Assembly (NCBI RefSeq): GCF_900109545.1
Contig: NZ_FOAP01000005.1
Span: 372,001-436,000 of the forward strand
Direction: 5' to 3'
Length of the DNA: 64,000 nucleotides
Source: Stigmatella aurantiaca
GTDB lineage: Bacteria > Myxococcota > Myxococcia > Myxococcales > Myxococcaceae
The translations under genes were made by a program, and so were the position numbers. The notes beneath the pieces were generated by a model, which was not told the DNA's origin, did not search any database, and saw nothing but the letters and a program-made list of their open reading frames with translations. Shown here piece by piece: positions 8,999 through 18,021 of this stretch. The stretch's first letter is position 1, and each line of letters opens with the position of its first letter.

Positions 8999-9868
8999 AT
9001 GGAGAGGAAGCGGATTGGAGAGATCCTCCTGCAGCGCGGGGCGATCAGCCCGGTGCAGCTGGAGGAGGGACTCAAGGCCCAGCGGCAGACCCAGCAGCGG
9101 CTGGGGACGACCCTGGTCGCCCAGGGGGCGATCACCGAGGCCACCCTGGTCCAGGCCCTGAGCGAGGCGCTGGGGCTGCCCGTGGTGGACCTGGCCGCCG
9201 TCACCCCGGACTGGGCGGCCATTCACCTGGTGCGGGCGCGGTTCTGCGAGCAGCACGAGCTGTTCCCCTTCGCCCTGGAGAACCGGGGGGGCCGCCGGCA
9301 CCTGGTGGTGGCCATGACCGACCCGCTCCACGGCCCCGCGCTGGAGGAGATGGAGTTCACCACCGGCCTCAAGGTGAGCCCCCGGGTCGCCGCCCGCTCC
9401 GCGGTGCGCGCCGCCATCCTGCGCTACTACCACAAGGCGGCCCCCACCCCCGCCCGCCCCGCGGCCCCCACCGGCAAGGACGCCCCGCGCGCCGCGCAGG
9501 CCCGCCCGCCCCTGCCCTCCCGGCCCGCCCCGGCCCCCCGCGAGGACGACGACGAGGAGGTCATCGTCGGCGAGGAGCTGAGCGCCGCGGACAAGACGCA
9601 GCGCACGCGGCTGGCGGACCTCATCACCGAGCGCGAGCAGCAGCGGCGCAAGAAGGGGGCCAAGGCTCCGGCCCGGCCCGGCCCGGGCGGCTCGGGGGTG
9701 CTGGATGACCTGGACTACCTCATCGGGGGCGGCGGCCTGCGGGACGAGCCGGACCGCATCGAGGAGCTGGAACGCAAGTTCTGGGCCCTCATGCGCATCA
9801 TGGCGCGCAAGGGGCTGCTCACCAACGAGGAGTTCACCCGCGAGCTGGACGACAAGGGCGAATCCTGA
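8999..9868 (+). CDS. MshEN-type (GspE N-terminal) domain protein, candidate c-di-GMP receptor
   Basis: 289 residues. The first ~65 residues hold two tandem copies of the MshEN signature RxGxxLxxxGxIxxxxLxxxL: RIGEILLQRGAISPVQLEEG and RLGTTLVAQGAITEATLVQA. Such motifs in type II/IV secretion ATPases bind cyclic di-GMP. After the GspEII-N-like domain (to ~145) comes a Pro/Ala-rich linker (~150-185), an acidic patch EDDDEE, and a charged helical C-terminus; there is no ATPase domain, so it is not a secretion motor. Starts at the ATG at 8999. Divergent from aglR, which makes a link to motility attractive but unproven. Confidence 0.72.
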   Translation: MERKRIGEILLQRGAISPVQLEEGLKAQRQTQQRLGTTLVAQGAITEATLVQALSEALGLPVVDLAAVTPDWAAIHLVRARFCEQHELFPFALENRGGRRHLVVAMTDPLHGPALEEMEFTTGLKVSPRVAARSAVRAAILRYYHKAAPTPARPAAPTGKDAPRAAQARPPLPSRPAPAPREDDDEEVIVGEELSAADKTQRTRLADLITEREQQRRKKGAKAPARPGPGGSGVLDDLDYLIGGGGLRDEPDRIEELERKFWALMRIMARKGLLTNEEFTRELDDKGES

Positions 9869-9879
9869 GGAGACACGCG

Positions 9880-10599
9880 ATGCGCACGAGAGCCTTACTC
9901 ACGGTGGTGGCGGTGCTCGGCTGGGCTGGACTCTGGGGGTGTCAGGGCAAGGGCGTGGCCCTGAAGCTCGACATGGATCCGCCCTCCGTCACGCCCGCGG
10001 AGGCCCAGGCCTTCAGCGGACAGGTGCGCGGCGTGGAGCCCCAGCTCACGCTCAACGGCGCGCCGGTGCCCTTGAAAGAGGGGCGGTTCGAAGTCACCGA
10101 GCCCCTGAAGCAGGGGGACAACGTGTTCACCTTCGTCCTGTCGGCGAAGCCGGGCGCGGACAAGGCCGCGGAGCAGAAGACGGACCGCTACGAGGTGAAG
10201 CGCGTGCCGCAGGAGGTCTTCGACGCGGAGCACTTCTACAGCACGAGCGGCAGCATGAACGGCACCCAGCGCAGCAGCTCCGGAGGCCTGCTCGCGGACA
10301 AGGCCGAGGGCCGGCTTCAGGCGGATGAGCTGAGCGGCTCGCGCCTGGAGGAGTACGGCCACGAGAACCGGCCGCCCCGGGACGGCATGCCGCTGGACAT
10401 CCGCCTGAGCGTGGGAGAGGGCCGGGTGAAGGTCTCCGTCAAGCCAGAGCAGGGCCCGGTGGCCAGCGCCGTGGCCTCGCCCGGCACCCCCGCCACGCTC
10501 CAGGCCTCCGCGGAGCTGCACCACCGCAAGTACACCGTCCGCCTGGAGGCCCTGGACGGCAAGCCCGCGCGGAAGGTGGACCTGCAGGTGCGCTACTAG
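9880..10599 (+). CDS. Hypothetical lipoprotein
   Basis: 239 residues. A signal peptide of ~20 residues ends in the lipobox LWGC (Cys21), so the mature protein should be membrane-anchored. The rest is soluble; residues ~35-105 (TPAEAQAFSGQVRG, LTLNGAPVPLKEGRFEVTEP) resemble an Ig-like 'intrinsic' bacterial domain. No catalytic motif is recognised. Begins 11 bases after the MshEN-domain gene, so the two are probably co-transcribed; convergent with the histidine kinase gene. Confidence 0.7.
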   Translation: MRTRALLTVVAVLGWAGLWGCQGKGVALKLDMDPPSVTPAEAQAFSGQVRGVEPQLTLNGAPVPLKEGRFEVTEPLKQGDNVFTFVLSAKPGADKAAEQKTDRYEVKRVPQEVFDAEHFYSTSGSMNGTQRSSSGGLLADKAEGRLQADELSGSRLEEYGHENRPPRDGMPLDIRLSVGEGRVKVSVKPEQGPVASAVASPGTPATLQASAELHHRKYTVRLEALDGKPARKVDLQVRY

Positions 10600-10607
10600 T
10601 TAGCGCC

Positions 10608-12527
10608 TCAGGGCTTGGCCAGGGGCAGCCGCAGGATGAACACGGTGCCCTGGCCCAGCGTGCTGTCCACGGTGATGCGGCCCCCGTGGCTCTCCACGAT
10701 GCCCTGCACGATGGAGAGCCCCAGCCCCGTGCCCTTGCCCTCCTCCTTCGTGGTGAAGAAGGGGTCGAAGATGTGGCTCAGGTGCTTCGGGTCGATGCCC
10801 GTGCCCGTGTCGCTCACCCGCACCACCGCGTCCTCCCCGTCGCGCTCGGTGGACAGCACGACTTTTCCCCCGGCCGCCATGGCATGGCAGGCGTTGGTGA
10901 TGAGGTTGACGAAGACCTGGACCAGGTTGGTGCGCACCGCGGAGATGGGCGGCAGCGGGGTGTAGTCGCGCTCCACCGCCACCTTGGCGTGCGCGACGAC
11001 GTGCTCGCAGTAGCCCACGGCCTGATCCAGGATGGACTCCAGCGGCACGTGCTCCGGCTTCTCCCTGGCGGGCCGCGCATAGGAGACCAGGTCCCTCGTG
11101 AAGCGCAGGATGCGGTCGCTGCTCTCGCGGATCTTCTTCAGCTTGTCCTGCTCGGACGTGGAGTTGGGGCGCAGCCGCGCGTTCATCAGCAGCGACTCGG
11201 CGTAGGCGGCCACCGCCGTCATGGGGTTGTTGATTTCGTGCACCACGCTGGCGGCGAGCTGGCCGATGGAGGCCAGCTTCTCCGCGTGGATGATGCGCTT
11301 CTCCAGCTCCTTGACGACCGTGATGTCCTGCCCGATGGCGATGACGCCCTCGACTTCTCCCTGGGTCGTGAGCATGTGGGAGGTGGCGAACGCCACGCGC
11401 ACCTCGCGGTCGCGCGAGCGCAGCCGCGTCTCGAAGCTGTTCACCCGCTCGCCGCGCATGGCCGCCGACAGCATGGCGCCAAAGCGCAGATGCTCGTCCT
11501 CGGGGATGAAGGCGAACACGTCCTTGCCCAGCACCTCCTCCTTGGTGAAGCCCGTGAGCGCCACGAGCGCCTGGTTGAACACCACCACCTGCCGGTCCCG
11601 GTTCGCCACGAGGATGAGGGCGTTGGCCCGCTCCAGCAGGTCCTCCAGGTACTTGCGCACGAACGTCAGCTCGTCGATGAGCTTGGCGTTGCGCACCGCC
11701 ACCGCCACCTGGTTGGCCAGCTGCAGGAGCACGCGCTCGTCGTGGGAGACGTCCGCCTCGAGCCCCTCCGGGTACTCCATGTTGATGGCGCCGAAGAGCT
11801 GGCCGCTGGCCACCAGCGGCGCGCTCACCCCCAGCGCCGTCCCGGTGAAGATGAGCGGCACCTCGCGGGCCACCGTCACCCGGTCCGGGGGCAGCCGCGC
11901 CATCTCCAGGTGCGTGCGGGCCACCGCGCTGCGCTTGAGGACCAGCGGCTCGTGGGCGCCGTCCTTCAGCCGCCCTTCGGCGTAGAGCGAGGTGAGGCCG
12001 CAGGTGCGCGCATCCACGATGCGGATGCAGAAGGTGCGGCTGGGGAACAGCTCCTTCACCCCGCGCGCCACCGCCGCCACCAGCTCCTCCTCGCCGCTGG
12101 CCTCCGCCACGCTGCGGCTCAGGTCGAGCAGCACCCCCTCCGTGCGGGCCTGCTCCAGCAGGGCGCGCTCGGCCACCATGAGCCGCCCGGGCTCCAGCCT
12201 GCCGCGCACCGCCACCGTGTCGCCCCGGCGCGCCACGGTCAGCAGCACGCAGCGGCGGCCCGGCAGCGGCACCTCCACATCCGAGCTGTCCCCGTCCTCG
12301 GGCACCAGGCTGGGCTCCTGGGAGAGCGTCTGCACCATGCCGGCCACCATGCCCTCGGGCGTGGTGCCGTGGACGGTGCAGAAGCGCACGAAGGGCGGGT
12401 TGGCGGCCTGCAGCCGCATGGAGCCGTCACACAGCGCCAGCGGCTCGTCCAGCACCTCGAAGAGGGCCTGGAAGGCCTCCAGCGGGGGGCCCTCGCTCCT
12501 GCGCACCACCCGGAAGTCACTCTTCAT
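10608..12527 (-). CDS. GAF-PAS sensor histidine kinase (complete, soluble)
   Basis: 639 residues without membrane helices. A PAS-like N-terminus (~15-115), GAF domain (~130-285), PAS domain (~295-405), HisKA (~420-490) with H430 in VVHEINNP, and HATPase_c (~530-639) with N box FVNLITNACHAM, G1 VSDTGTGIDP and G2 GKGTGLGLSI. All boxes are intact. Its ATG at 12527 overlaps the end of the upstream kinase gene by 11 bases, so the two are translated together and probably function as a pair. No response regulator is adjacent. Confidence 0.93.
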   Translation of the reverse strand: MKSDFRVVRRSEGPPLEAFQALFEVLDEPLALCDGSMRLQAANPPFVRFCTVHGTTPEGMVAGMVQTLSQEPSLVPEDGDSSDVEVPLPGRRCVLLTVARRGDTVAVRGRLEPGRLMVAERALLEQARTEGVLLDLSRSVAEASGEEELVAAVARGVKELFPSRTFCIRIVDARTCGLTSLYAEGRLKDGAHEPLVLKRSAVARTHLEMARLPPDRVTVAREVPLIFTGTALGVSAPLVASGQLFGAINMEYPEGLEADVSHDERVLLQLANQVAVAVRNAKLIDELTFVRKYLEDLLERANALILVANRDRQVVVFNQALVALTGFTKEEVLGKDVFAFIPEDEHLRFGAMLSAAMRGERVNSFETRLRSRDREVRVAFATSHMLTTQGEVEGVIAIGQDITVVKELEKRIIHAEKLASIGQLAASVVHEINNPMTAVAAYAESLLMNARLRPNSTSEQDKLKKIRESSDRILRFTRDLVSYARPAREKPEHVPLESILDQAVGYCEHVVAHAKVAVERDYTPLPPISAVRTNLVQVFVNLITNACHAMAAGGKVVLSTERDGEDAVVRVSDTGTGIDPKHLSHIFDPFFTTKEEGKGTGLGLSIVQGIVESHGGRITVDSTLGQGTVFILRLPLAKP

Positions 12528-14481
12528 GGGAGGAGGCCTTGTCGAGATCGAGGATGCGCTGCGTGCCCATATAGGTCTTGGTCTCGTAGCGGGTAATCTT
12601 GCCGATCTTCCGGACGATCTCCGCCATGCGTTCGGCCTCGCGGTAGATGATGTCCACGGGTTTGAAGGCGAAGTCCTCGGGCTTGAGCTTGCGCTTGAGC
12701 AGCTCCGCGTAGCCCATCACCGAGGTGAGCGGCTGGTTGAGTTCGTGGGCCGCGGTGCCCGCCAGGGCGACGATGACGGCGCTCTTCTCGCTCTCCTCCA
12801 GCCGCGTCTCCACGTCCGACAGCTTGCGCTCCAGCTGCATGCGGTCGCGCAGGTCCGTGAAGATGCCCACGCTGGCCACCTCCCGGCCCCCCTCGTAGAG
12901 GATGGAGGCCGTCATGTTCACCGGGACGAGCTCCTGGGCGCGGTTCACCACATCCTGCCGGCACATGGAGAGCCGGCCGCGGCCCCCGAAGTCCGGGCTG
13001 CGCAGCTGGGCCATGATGCGCTCGGCGACCCCCACGGGGTAGAGCTGGCGGATGGTCATCGTCCCCAGCACCTCCTGGGCGGTGTAGTCCAGGATGGCCT
13101 CCGCCCCCTTGTTGAAGAGGATGATGCGGCCCTGCATGTCCGCGGCGATGATGGCATCCACGGACGAGTCGATGAGCCGCTCCAGGAAGTCCTTGGTGTG
13201 GCGCAGCTCGTCGGCCAGGCGCCGCGCGTGCGTCACGTCCCGGAACGAGAGGATGGTGGCCGCGCCGCTGTCGCGCAGGGGCGCGGCGGACAGGGAGAGC
13301 GTGAGCTGCCGGCCCGCCTGGGTGCTCACGCCGACATCCACGCCCGCGCGCGTCTCCCCGCGCCCCGCGCAGGCCACCATCTCCATGAGCACCCCGTCGT
13401 CCACCGGGTGCGTGAGCTGGTGCAGGTGCCTGCCCCGGGCCTCGTTGGGCGAGGTGTCCAGCAGCATGGCGCCCGCCGGGTTGAGGCTGAGCACGCACGC
13501 CTTGTCATCCAGGATGGCCACCCCCTCGCTCACGTTGGCGAAGAACAGGTGGTAGGTGCGCAGCGCGGCCGCCTGCTCCTCGGCGGCGATGCGCGCGGAC
13601 TTCTCGCGCTCGGTCTGCCCGCGCATGTCCTGGAGCACGCTGGCGTTGCGCAGCGCGATGGCGGTGGCGTGCGCCACGGTCGTCAGGAAGTCGATCTCCC
13701 GCCCGGAGAAGGTGCGGCGCTGGCCCGCGGCCCGCACCAGCAGCACGCCGCGCACCTCGCCCCGGATGGGCAGCGGCAGCGCGGCGATGGCGTGGATGCC
13801 CTGGGCGGCCACGGCGCGCTGCACACCCTCCAGCAGCGGGTGGGTGGGCGCGTTCTCCACCATCACCGGGCGGCCGGTGCGCACCACCTCGCGGATCTCC
13901 GGGTAGCGCGACAGCTCGATGCGCCGGTTCTTCAGGGCCGGGTCATCGCTGGAGGCGACGATGATGCCCTCGTCCCGGTCCAGCATCACCAGCGAGGCCC
14001 GGGAGATGTCCAGCCGCAGCGCCAGCCGCCGCGTCACGTCGTGCAGGAGCGCCCCCACATCGAGGCTCTCGGCGTAGTCCGCGGTGAACTCCAGGAGCAG
14101 CGACAGGTCCTTCTGGAGCTGGGCCTGCTCCTCGCGCTCGCGGTAGCGCTCGGCCAGGCGCTGGAGCCGGTAGGCCAGCTCGTGCGGCACCGCGCTGGTA
14201 ATCACGTCCGCGGGCCGCAGCGGCTCCAGCGAGGCGAAGGCATCCTCGCCCGGGTCCACCAGCGCCAGCAGCAGCGCGTGGAAGGCGCCGTTGCCCGACA
14301 GCAGCGAGGCGAGCGCGGGGCCGCTGCCGGCGGAGGTGAGGTCCACCAGGATGATGACGGCCTCGGCGGGGCTGTCCACCACGCGCAGGCCCACCCGCTC
14401 CGTGGCGCGCAGGAGCGGCTCCCGGGCGGGCGAGTCCGAAGGAACGAGGGCGACGCCGAGGGAAATCTCAGGAGACGACAC
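12517..14481 (-). CDS. Receiver-like/GAF/PAS protein with a DHp domain but no ATPase domain
   Basis: 654 residues: a degenerate receiver-like N-terminus (1-105), GAF (~125-280), PAS (~305-420), second PAS (~430-550), and a HisKA/DHp segment with H579 in TAAHELNQP. It stops 75 residues after that histidine. The N, G1 and G2 boxes of the catalytic ATP-binding domain are absent, and the next gene starts in another frame, so this is a designed end or an old truncation rather than a simple frameshift in what I can see. It may be phosphorylated by the downstream complete kinase. Confidence 0.88.
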   Translation of the reverse strand: MSSPEISLGVALVPSDSPAREPLLRATERVGLRVVDSPAEAVIILVDLTSAGSGPALASLLSGNGAFHALLLALVDPGEDAFASLEPLRPADVITSAVPHELAYRLQRLAERYREREEQAQLQKDLSLLLEFTADYAESLDVGALLHDVTRRLALRLDISRASLVMLDRDEGIIVASSDDPALKNRRIELSRYPEIREVVRTGRPVMVENAPTHPLLEGVQRAVAAQGIHAIAALPLPIRGEVRGVLLVRAAGQRRTFSGREIDFLTTVAHATAIALRNASVLQDMRGQTEREKSARIAAEEQAAALRTYHLFFANVSEGVAILDDKACVLSLNPAGAMLLDTSPNEARGRHLHQLTHPVDDGVLMEMVACAGRGETRAGVDVGVSTQAGRQLTLSLSAAPLRDSGAATILSFRDVTHARRLADELRHTKDFLERLIDSSVDAIIAADMQGRIILFNKGAEAILDYTAQEVLGTMTIRQLYPVGVAERIMAQLRSPDFGGRGRLSMCRQDVVNRAQELVPVNMTASILYEGGREVASVGIFTDLRDRMQLERKLSDVETRLEESEKSAVIVALAGTAAHELNQPLTSVMGYAELLKRKLKPEDFAFKPVDIIYREAERMAEIVRKIGKITRYETKTYMGTQRILDLDKASSHEE

Positions 14482-14535
14482 GAGGCAGCGGACTCCGGGA
14501 CGGGGCGGCCCCGGCAGTCTATACGCCCCGGCCCT

Positions 14536-16167
14536 TTAGGGGCAGTCCGCCTCGACCGCGCCCTGGTCCGGGGCCCGTCCACAGAAGGAGAGGCCCAGGT
14601 CCGCCCCCGAGTCCTTGGCGGGCGAGTCCGGCCCCGGCGTGAAGTCCTCGGAATCCACGTCCACGAAGGCGGGGGCCTGCTCCACCGAGTGGGCATCCAG
14701 CCCCGTCGCGGCCTGCCACCCGTTCAGGTCCAGCTCCTCGGACTCGCGGAGGAAGACGGCCTTGCCCCCGGACCGGAAGTAGAGGTTGCGGTCCATCACC
14801 ACCCCGCCGCGGTCATCTCCCCCGCGCAGGGTAACGGCACAGCCGGCGAGCACGTTGTTGCGCAGGTCCAACGTCTTCGAGGGGCCGGACGTGCCGTGGC
14901 CGAACACCAGGCACGGGCCCGGCATGTTCCACACGGTGTTGTGCTGCACCTTCACGTCCGTGGACGTGTCCACCCGGATGCCGAGCCCATCGTTGTCACC
15001 GGAGCCGTCCCCGTCGAGCACCCGGTTGCGGCGCACCACGATGCGGGTGGGGGGCGCGTTCACGCGCACACCGCCCACGACGATGCCGCGCCCGTTGGCG
15101 CGCACGGTGTTGTCCTCCACGGTGACGTCGCTGGCGGACAGGTGCACCACCACGCCCTCCCCCGCCGAGGTGGAGGTGCGCCGGTGGCCCCAGATGGTGT
15201 TGTGGCGCAGGGTGACGTGGGTACACGTCTTGATGTCCACGCCGTTCTCCTGGTTCTCGTGCAGCACGTTGTCCTCCACGAGCAGGTTGTCGAAGGGGGT
15301 GCCCTCCACCGTCGCGCCGCCCTCGGGGCCCAGGCACTGCACGCCGTCGCCGGAGTTGTGATGGATGTCGTTGCCCCGGACCACCACGTTGCGCGCCGTC
15401 GTCTGAACCACGACGCCGTGGCTGTCCTCACCACTCTTCTTGAAGTGGTGGATCTCGTTGTCCTCGATGAGCACGTCGCTGGCGGACTCGGCGATGCTGA
15501 CGCCCGCGCCCTCGGTGCCGTTCTTCAAGATGCTGCCGCGCAGGATGCCGTGGTGGGCTCCCTTGCCGCGCCAGAACGCCGCGAACGCCCGGTCTCCCGC
15601 CAGGTCCAGGGTGAGCCCTTCGATGCGCCAGTACGCGCCGCGCACGTCGATCATCGGCGTGCCATTGCCCGAGCCCCCCTTGAAGACGGGCGAGGCCCCG
15701 GGCGCGGCCATCACCGTGAGCATCCGGTCCGCGCCCCCGCCGCGCTCCTCCAGCTTCAACCGCTCGGAGTAGGTGCCCGTCTCCAAAAAGACGGCCTCGC
15801 CGGGCCGCACCACGGAGAGCGCCTTGGCCACGGTGCGGAAGGGCTTCGCTTGCGAGCCCTCCGCGGCATCGGCGCCGCGAGGCGAGACCCAGAGAATGCG
15901 TGAGAACTCCGGGGGCGGAGGCGGCTCCTCGGCCTCCGGCGGGGCCGGCACTTCGGGCGCGGGCCCGGGAGAAGGCGCCGGGGACACGGGGCCGGGTCCT
16001 TCCGGCAAGGAGGGCGTTGAGCCTCCGGGAGCGGGGACCTGGACGGTGCCCGTCTCACCGGGGCGGGCGCCCCGCTCCTGCTGCGTCATCTCCGCCTTGC
16101 CGCAGGAGACCAGGCCCGCGAAGACGGCAGCACTGCCGAAGGCCACGAGGGCCGCTCTGAAACGCAT
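14536..16167 (-). CDS. Right-handed parallel beta-helix lipoprotein
   Basis: 543 residues. The signal peptide ends in the lipobox LVSC (Cys22). A Pro/Gly-rich spacer (~35-90) leads to a DUF1565-like start (WVSPRGADAAEGSQAKPFRT) and many parallel-beta-helix coils with the repeating pattern V-IEDNEIHH, VVVRGNDIHH, LLVEDNVLHE, VTLRHNTIWG (about 130-490). Proteins like this are surface polysaccharide lyases, epimerases or structural adhesins; I see no lyase triad, so the activity is open. On the same strand downstream lie the two kinase genes. Confidence 0.82.
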   Translation of the reverse strand: MRFRAALVAFGSAAVFAGLVSCGKAEMTQQERGARPGETGTVQVPAPGGSTPSLPEGPGPVSPAPSPGPAPEVPAPPEAEEPPPPPEFSRILWVSPRGADAAEGSQAKPFRTVAKALSVVRPGEAVFLETGTYSERLKLEERGGGADRMLTVMAAPGASPVFKGGSGNGTPMIDVRGAYWRIEGLTLDLAGDRAFAAFWRGKGAHHGILRGSILKNGTEGAGVSIAESASDVLIEDNEIHHFKKSGEDSHGVVVQTTARNVVVRGNDIHHNSGDGVQCLGPEGGATVEGTPFDNLLVEDNVLHENQENGVDIKTCTHVTLRHNTIWGHRRTSTSAGEGVVVHLSASDVTVEDNTVRANGRGIVVGGVRVNAPPTRIVVRRNRVLDGDGSGDNDGLGIRVDTSTDVKVQHNTVWNMPGPCLVFGHGTSGPSKTLDLRNNVLAGCAVTLRGGDDRGGVVMDRNLYFRSGGKAVFLRESEELDLNGWQAATGLDAHSVEQAPAFVDVDSEDFTPGPDSPAKDSGADLGLSFCGRAPDQGAVEADCP

Positions 16168-16445
16168 CCAGACTCCTTGTGTGGGCGGCGGCGATGGGAA
16201 GCACCGCGGGATTCGCGCCCGACAAGGCTCAGGGAACCTTCATTCCTCCTGTTTCGGAGCGGGAGGCCCGCCCGGCCGCTGGGGGAGGCAGCGGCACCCT
16301 GCAATTTGAGGCGCTTGCGAAAGGCTCCCGCGCGCCTGGCCGGCAGAGCCCCGGGCCCCCAGGCTCCCCCCGGCAGATGGAGGTGGGTGTCCGAGGAAGT
16401 AAGGATGTCCTCCCCGCCCTCTTCACCCAGAGTGCCACCCTGGGC

Positions 16446-17195
16446 TCAGGCCACGCGGCCCGGGCCCTCCTGCAGGGGCGCCACGGGGGACTCATCGATC
16501 GGCTCACCGTCAGGCCCCAGCTTGACCGGGTGGATCCCCAGCCGGCGCTCCACCAAGGCATGGCCCGCGTAGATGAAGGGCGTGAGTCCCACGGCCACCA
16601 GCAGCTTCACCACATAGGAGGTCAGCACGATGCGGATGATGACCTCGGTGGGGAGCACCCCCGTCCAGGCGATGATCTGCACCACCACCGTGTCGATGAG
16701 CTGCGACACCAGCGTGGAGCCCGTGGCCCGCAGCCACAGGTGCCGGTTGTTCGACTTGCGCTTGAGCAGGTTGAAGACGGCGATGTCGCTGAACTGGCCG
16801 ATCAGATAGGCGATCATCGACGCGACGAGGATGCGCTGCGAGCCGCCGAAGACGTTGTTGAACGAGCCCTCGGAGGTGCCCGTGTAGTCCGGCGCGCGCG
16901 TGAGGGGCGCCCAGTCGATGCCCTGGGCAATGTTGATGACGGCGAAGGCGAACACCGCCATGCCGAAGCCCACCCAGGTGACGAACCGGGCGGCCTTCTT
17001 GCCGTAGAACTCATTGAGGATGTCGGTGAGCAGGAACGTCACCGGGAACGGCAGCATGCCCGCGGACATGACCGCGAGGATGGGCCCCAGCTTCACCTCG
17101 AAGAGCTTCACCCCGATGATGTCGCCCACGACCAGCGAGGTGATGAACACCCCCGCCAGCACCACGAAGAGCCGAAGCCGTATATCCAGTTTCAT
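16446..17195 (-). CDS. Queuosine precursor transporter (YhhQ/DUF165, VUT family)
   Basis: 249 residues, about six hydrophobic helices. Signatures of the family are visible: GDIIGVKLFEVKLGPI near the N-terminus, LPFPVTFLLTDILNEFYGKKAAR (residues ~48-70), and SQLIDTVVVQIIAW. Members import preQ0/preQ1 or related queuine precursors across the inner membrane for tRNA modification. No riboswitch-like structure is visible in the short upstream gap. The adjacent upstream gene on the same strand is a pteridine-reductase-like SDR. Confidence 0.85.
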   Translation of the reverse strand: MKLDIRLRLFVVLAGVFITSLVVGDIIGVKLFEVKLGPILAVMSAGMLPFPVTFLLTDILNEFYGKKAARFVTWVGFGMAVFAFAVINIAQGIDWAPLTRAPDYTGTSEGSFNNVFGGSQRILVASMIAYLIGQFSDIAVFNLLKRKSNNRHLWLRATGSTLVSQLIDTVVVQIIAWTGVLPTEVIIRIVLTSYVVKLLVAVGLTPFIYAGHALVERRLGIHPVKLGPDGEPIDESPVAPLQEGPGRVA

Positions 17196-17252
17196 TCCAG
17201 CCCCTTTTACCAGCCGGGTTCGCCTCTTATCACTTCCGGCGGGCCCCGGGGC

Positions 17253-17978
17253 TCAGAGCACCGCGCTCCGGCCGCCGTCCACCGCGAACACCTGCCCGGT
17301 GATGTAGGGGGCCTCGCGCGCCAGGAAGAGCACCGTCCGCGCGATGTCCTCCCCGCTGCCCTCGCGCTGCAGGGGGATGCGCTGGAGCACGTCCTGCCGC
17401 TCGGCCGCGTCGAAGGACTCGGGCAAAATCACGGCTCCCGGGGAAATCGCATTGACGCGCACCTGGGGGGCCAGCTCCACCGCCAGCGCCCGGGTGAACA
17501 TGATGAGCGCCGCCTTGCTCACCGAGTAGTGCGCGTAGTGGCTCACCGCGCGCTCACCGCCAATGTCGGTGATGTTCACCACGAGCGGCGAAGGGGCCGC
17601 GCGCAGGGCGGGCAGCAGCGCCTGGGTGAGAAAGAAGGGCGCGTCCAGGTTCACCCCCAGCATCGTCCGGTACTGCTCCCGGGTGATGGCCTCGAAGGGA
17701 ACCCGCGCGTACAGGCCGGCGTTGTGAACGGCGACATCCAGCACGGGGTGGGCGGCGCGCACCCGCGCGCCCAGCGCATCCACCTCGTGGGGATTCGAGA
17801 GATCCGCCGAGTAGAGGGTGACACGGCCTCCCTGGCCGCGCAGCTCCTCGGCGAGGGCTTCCAACTCCTGGGACGAGCGGTGCGCGTGGAGCGCCAACTC
17901 ATACCCTGCCTGGCCCAGGGCCCGTGCCACCGCACGGCCCACCCGGATACCAGCCCCTGTCACGAACGCGGTCGCCAT
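17253..17978 (-). CDS. Short-chain dehydrogenase, pteridine reductase/FolM-like
   Basis: 241 residues, Rossmann-fold SDR. Cofactor motif TGAGIRVGRA near the N-terminus has the arginine spacing of pteridine reductases rather than the TGxxxGIG of classical SDRs; HNAGLY follows, and the catalytic region reads NITDIGGERAVSHYAHYSVSK with aspartate where classical enzymes have serine, as in FolM and PTR1, plus the YxxxK pair. Likely NADPH-dependent reduction of a pterin or similar ring. 57 bases upstream of the queuosine precursor transporter, the same strand. The substrate is an inference. Confidence 0.8.
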   Translation of the reverse strand: MATAFVTGAGIRVGRAVARALGQAGYELALHAHRSSQELEALAEELRGQGGRVTLYSADLSNPHEVDALGARVRAAHPVLDVAVHNAGLYARVPFEAITREQYRTMLGVNLDAPFFLTQALLPALRAAPSPLVVNITDIGGERAVSHYAHYSVSKAALIMFTRALAVELAPQVRVNAISPGAVILPESFDAAERQDVLQRIPLQREGSGEDIARTVLFLAREAPYITGQVFAVDGGRSAVL

Positions 17979-18021
17979 GCCGCGACGTCCCTAGCAGGGC
18001 AGCAGGGACAGGAGGAAGCCC

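Noticed and set aside
11992..15903. 1303-codon open frame on the plus strand
   Set aside because: Antisense to two kinases and the beta-helix lipoprotein. No motif, no ribosome site; explained by GC-rich third positions.
17196..17252. preQ1 riboswitch before the queuosine precursor transporter
   Set aside because: The gap of 57 bases has no recognisable aptamer pattern.
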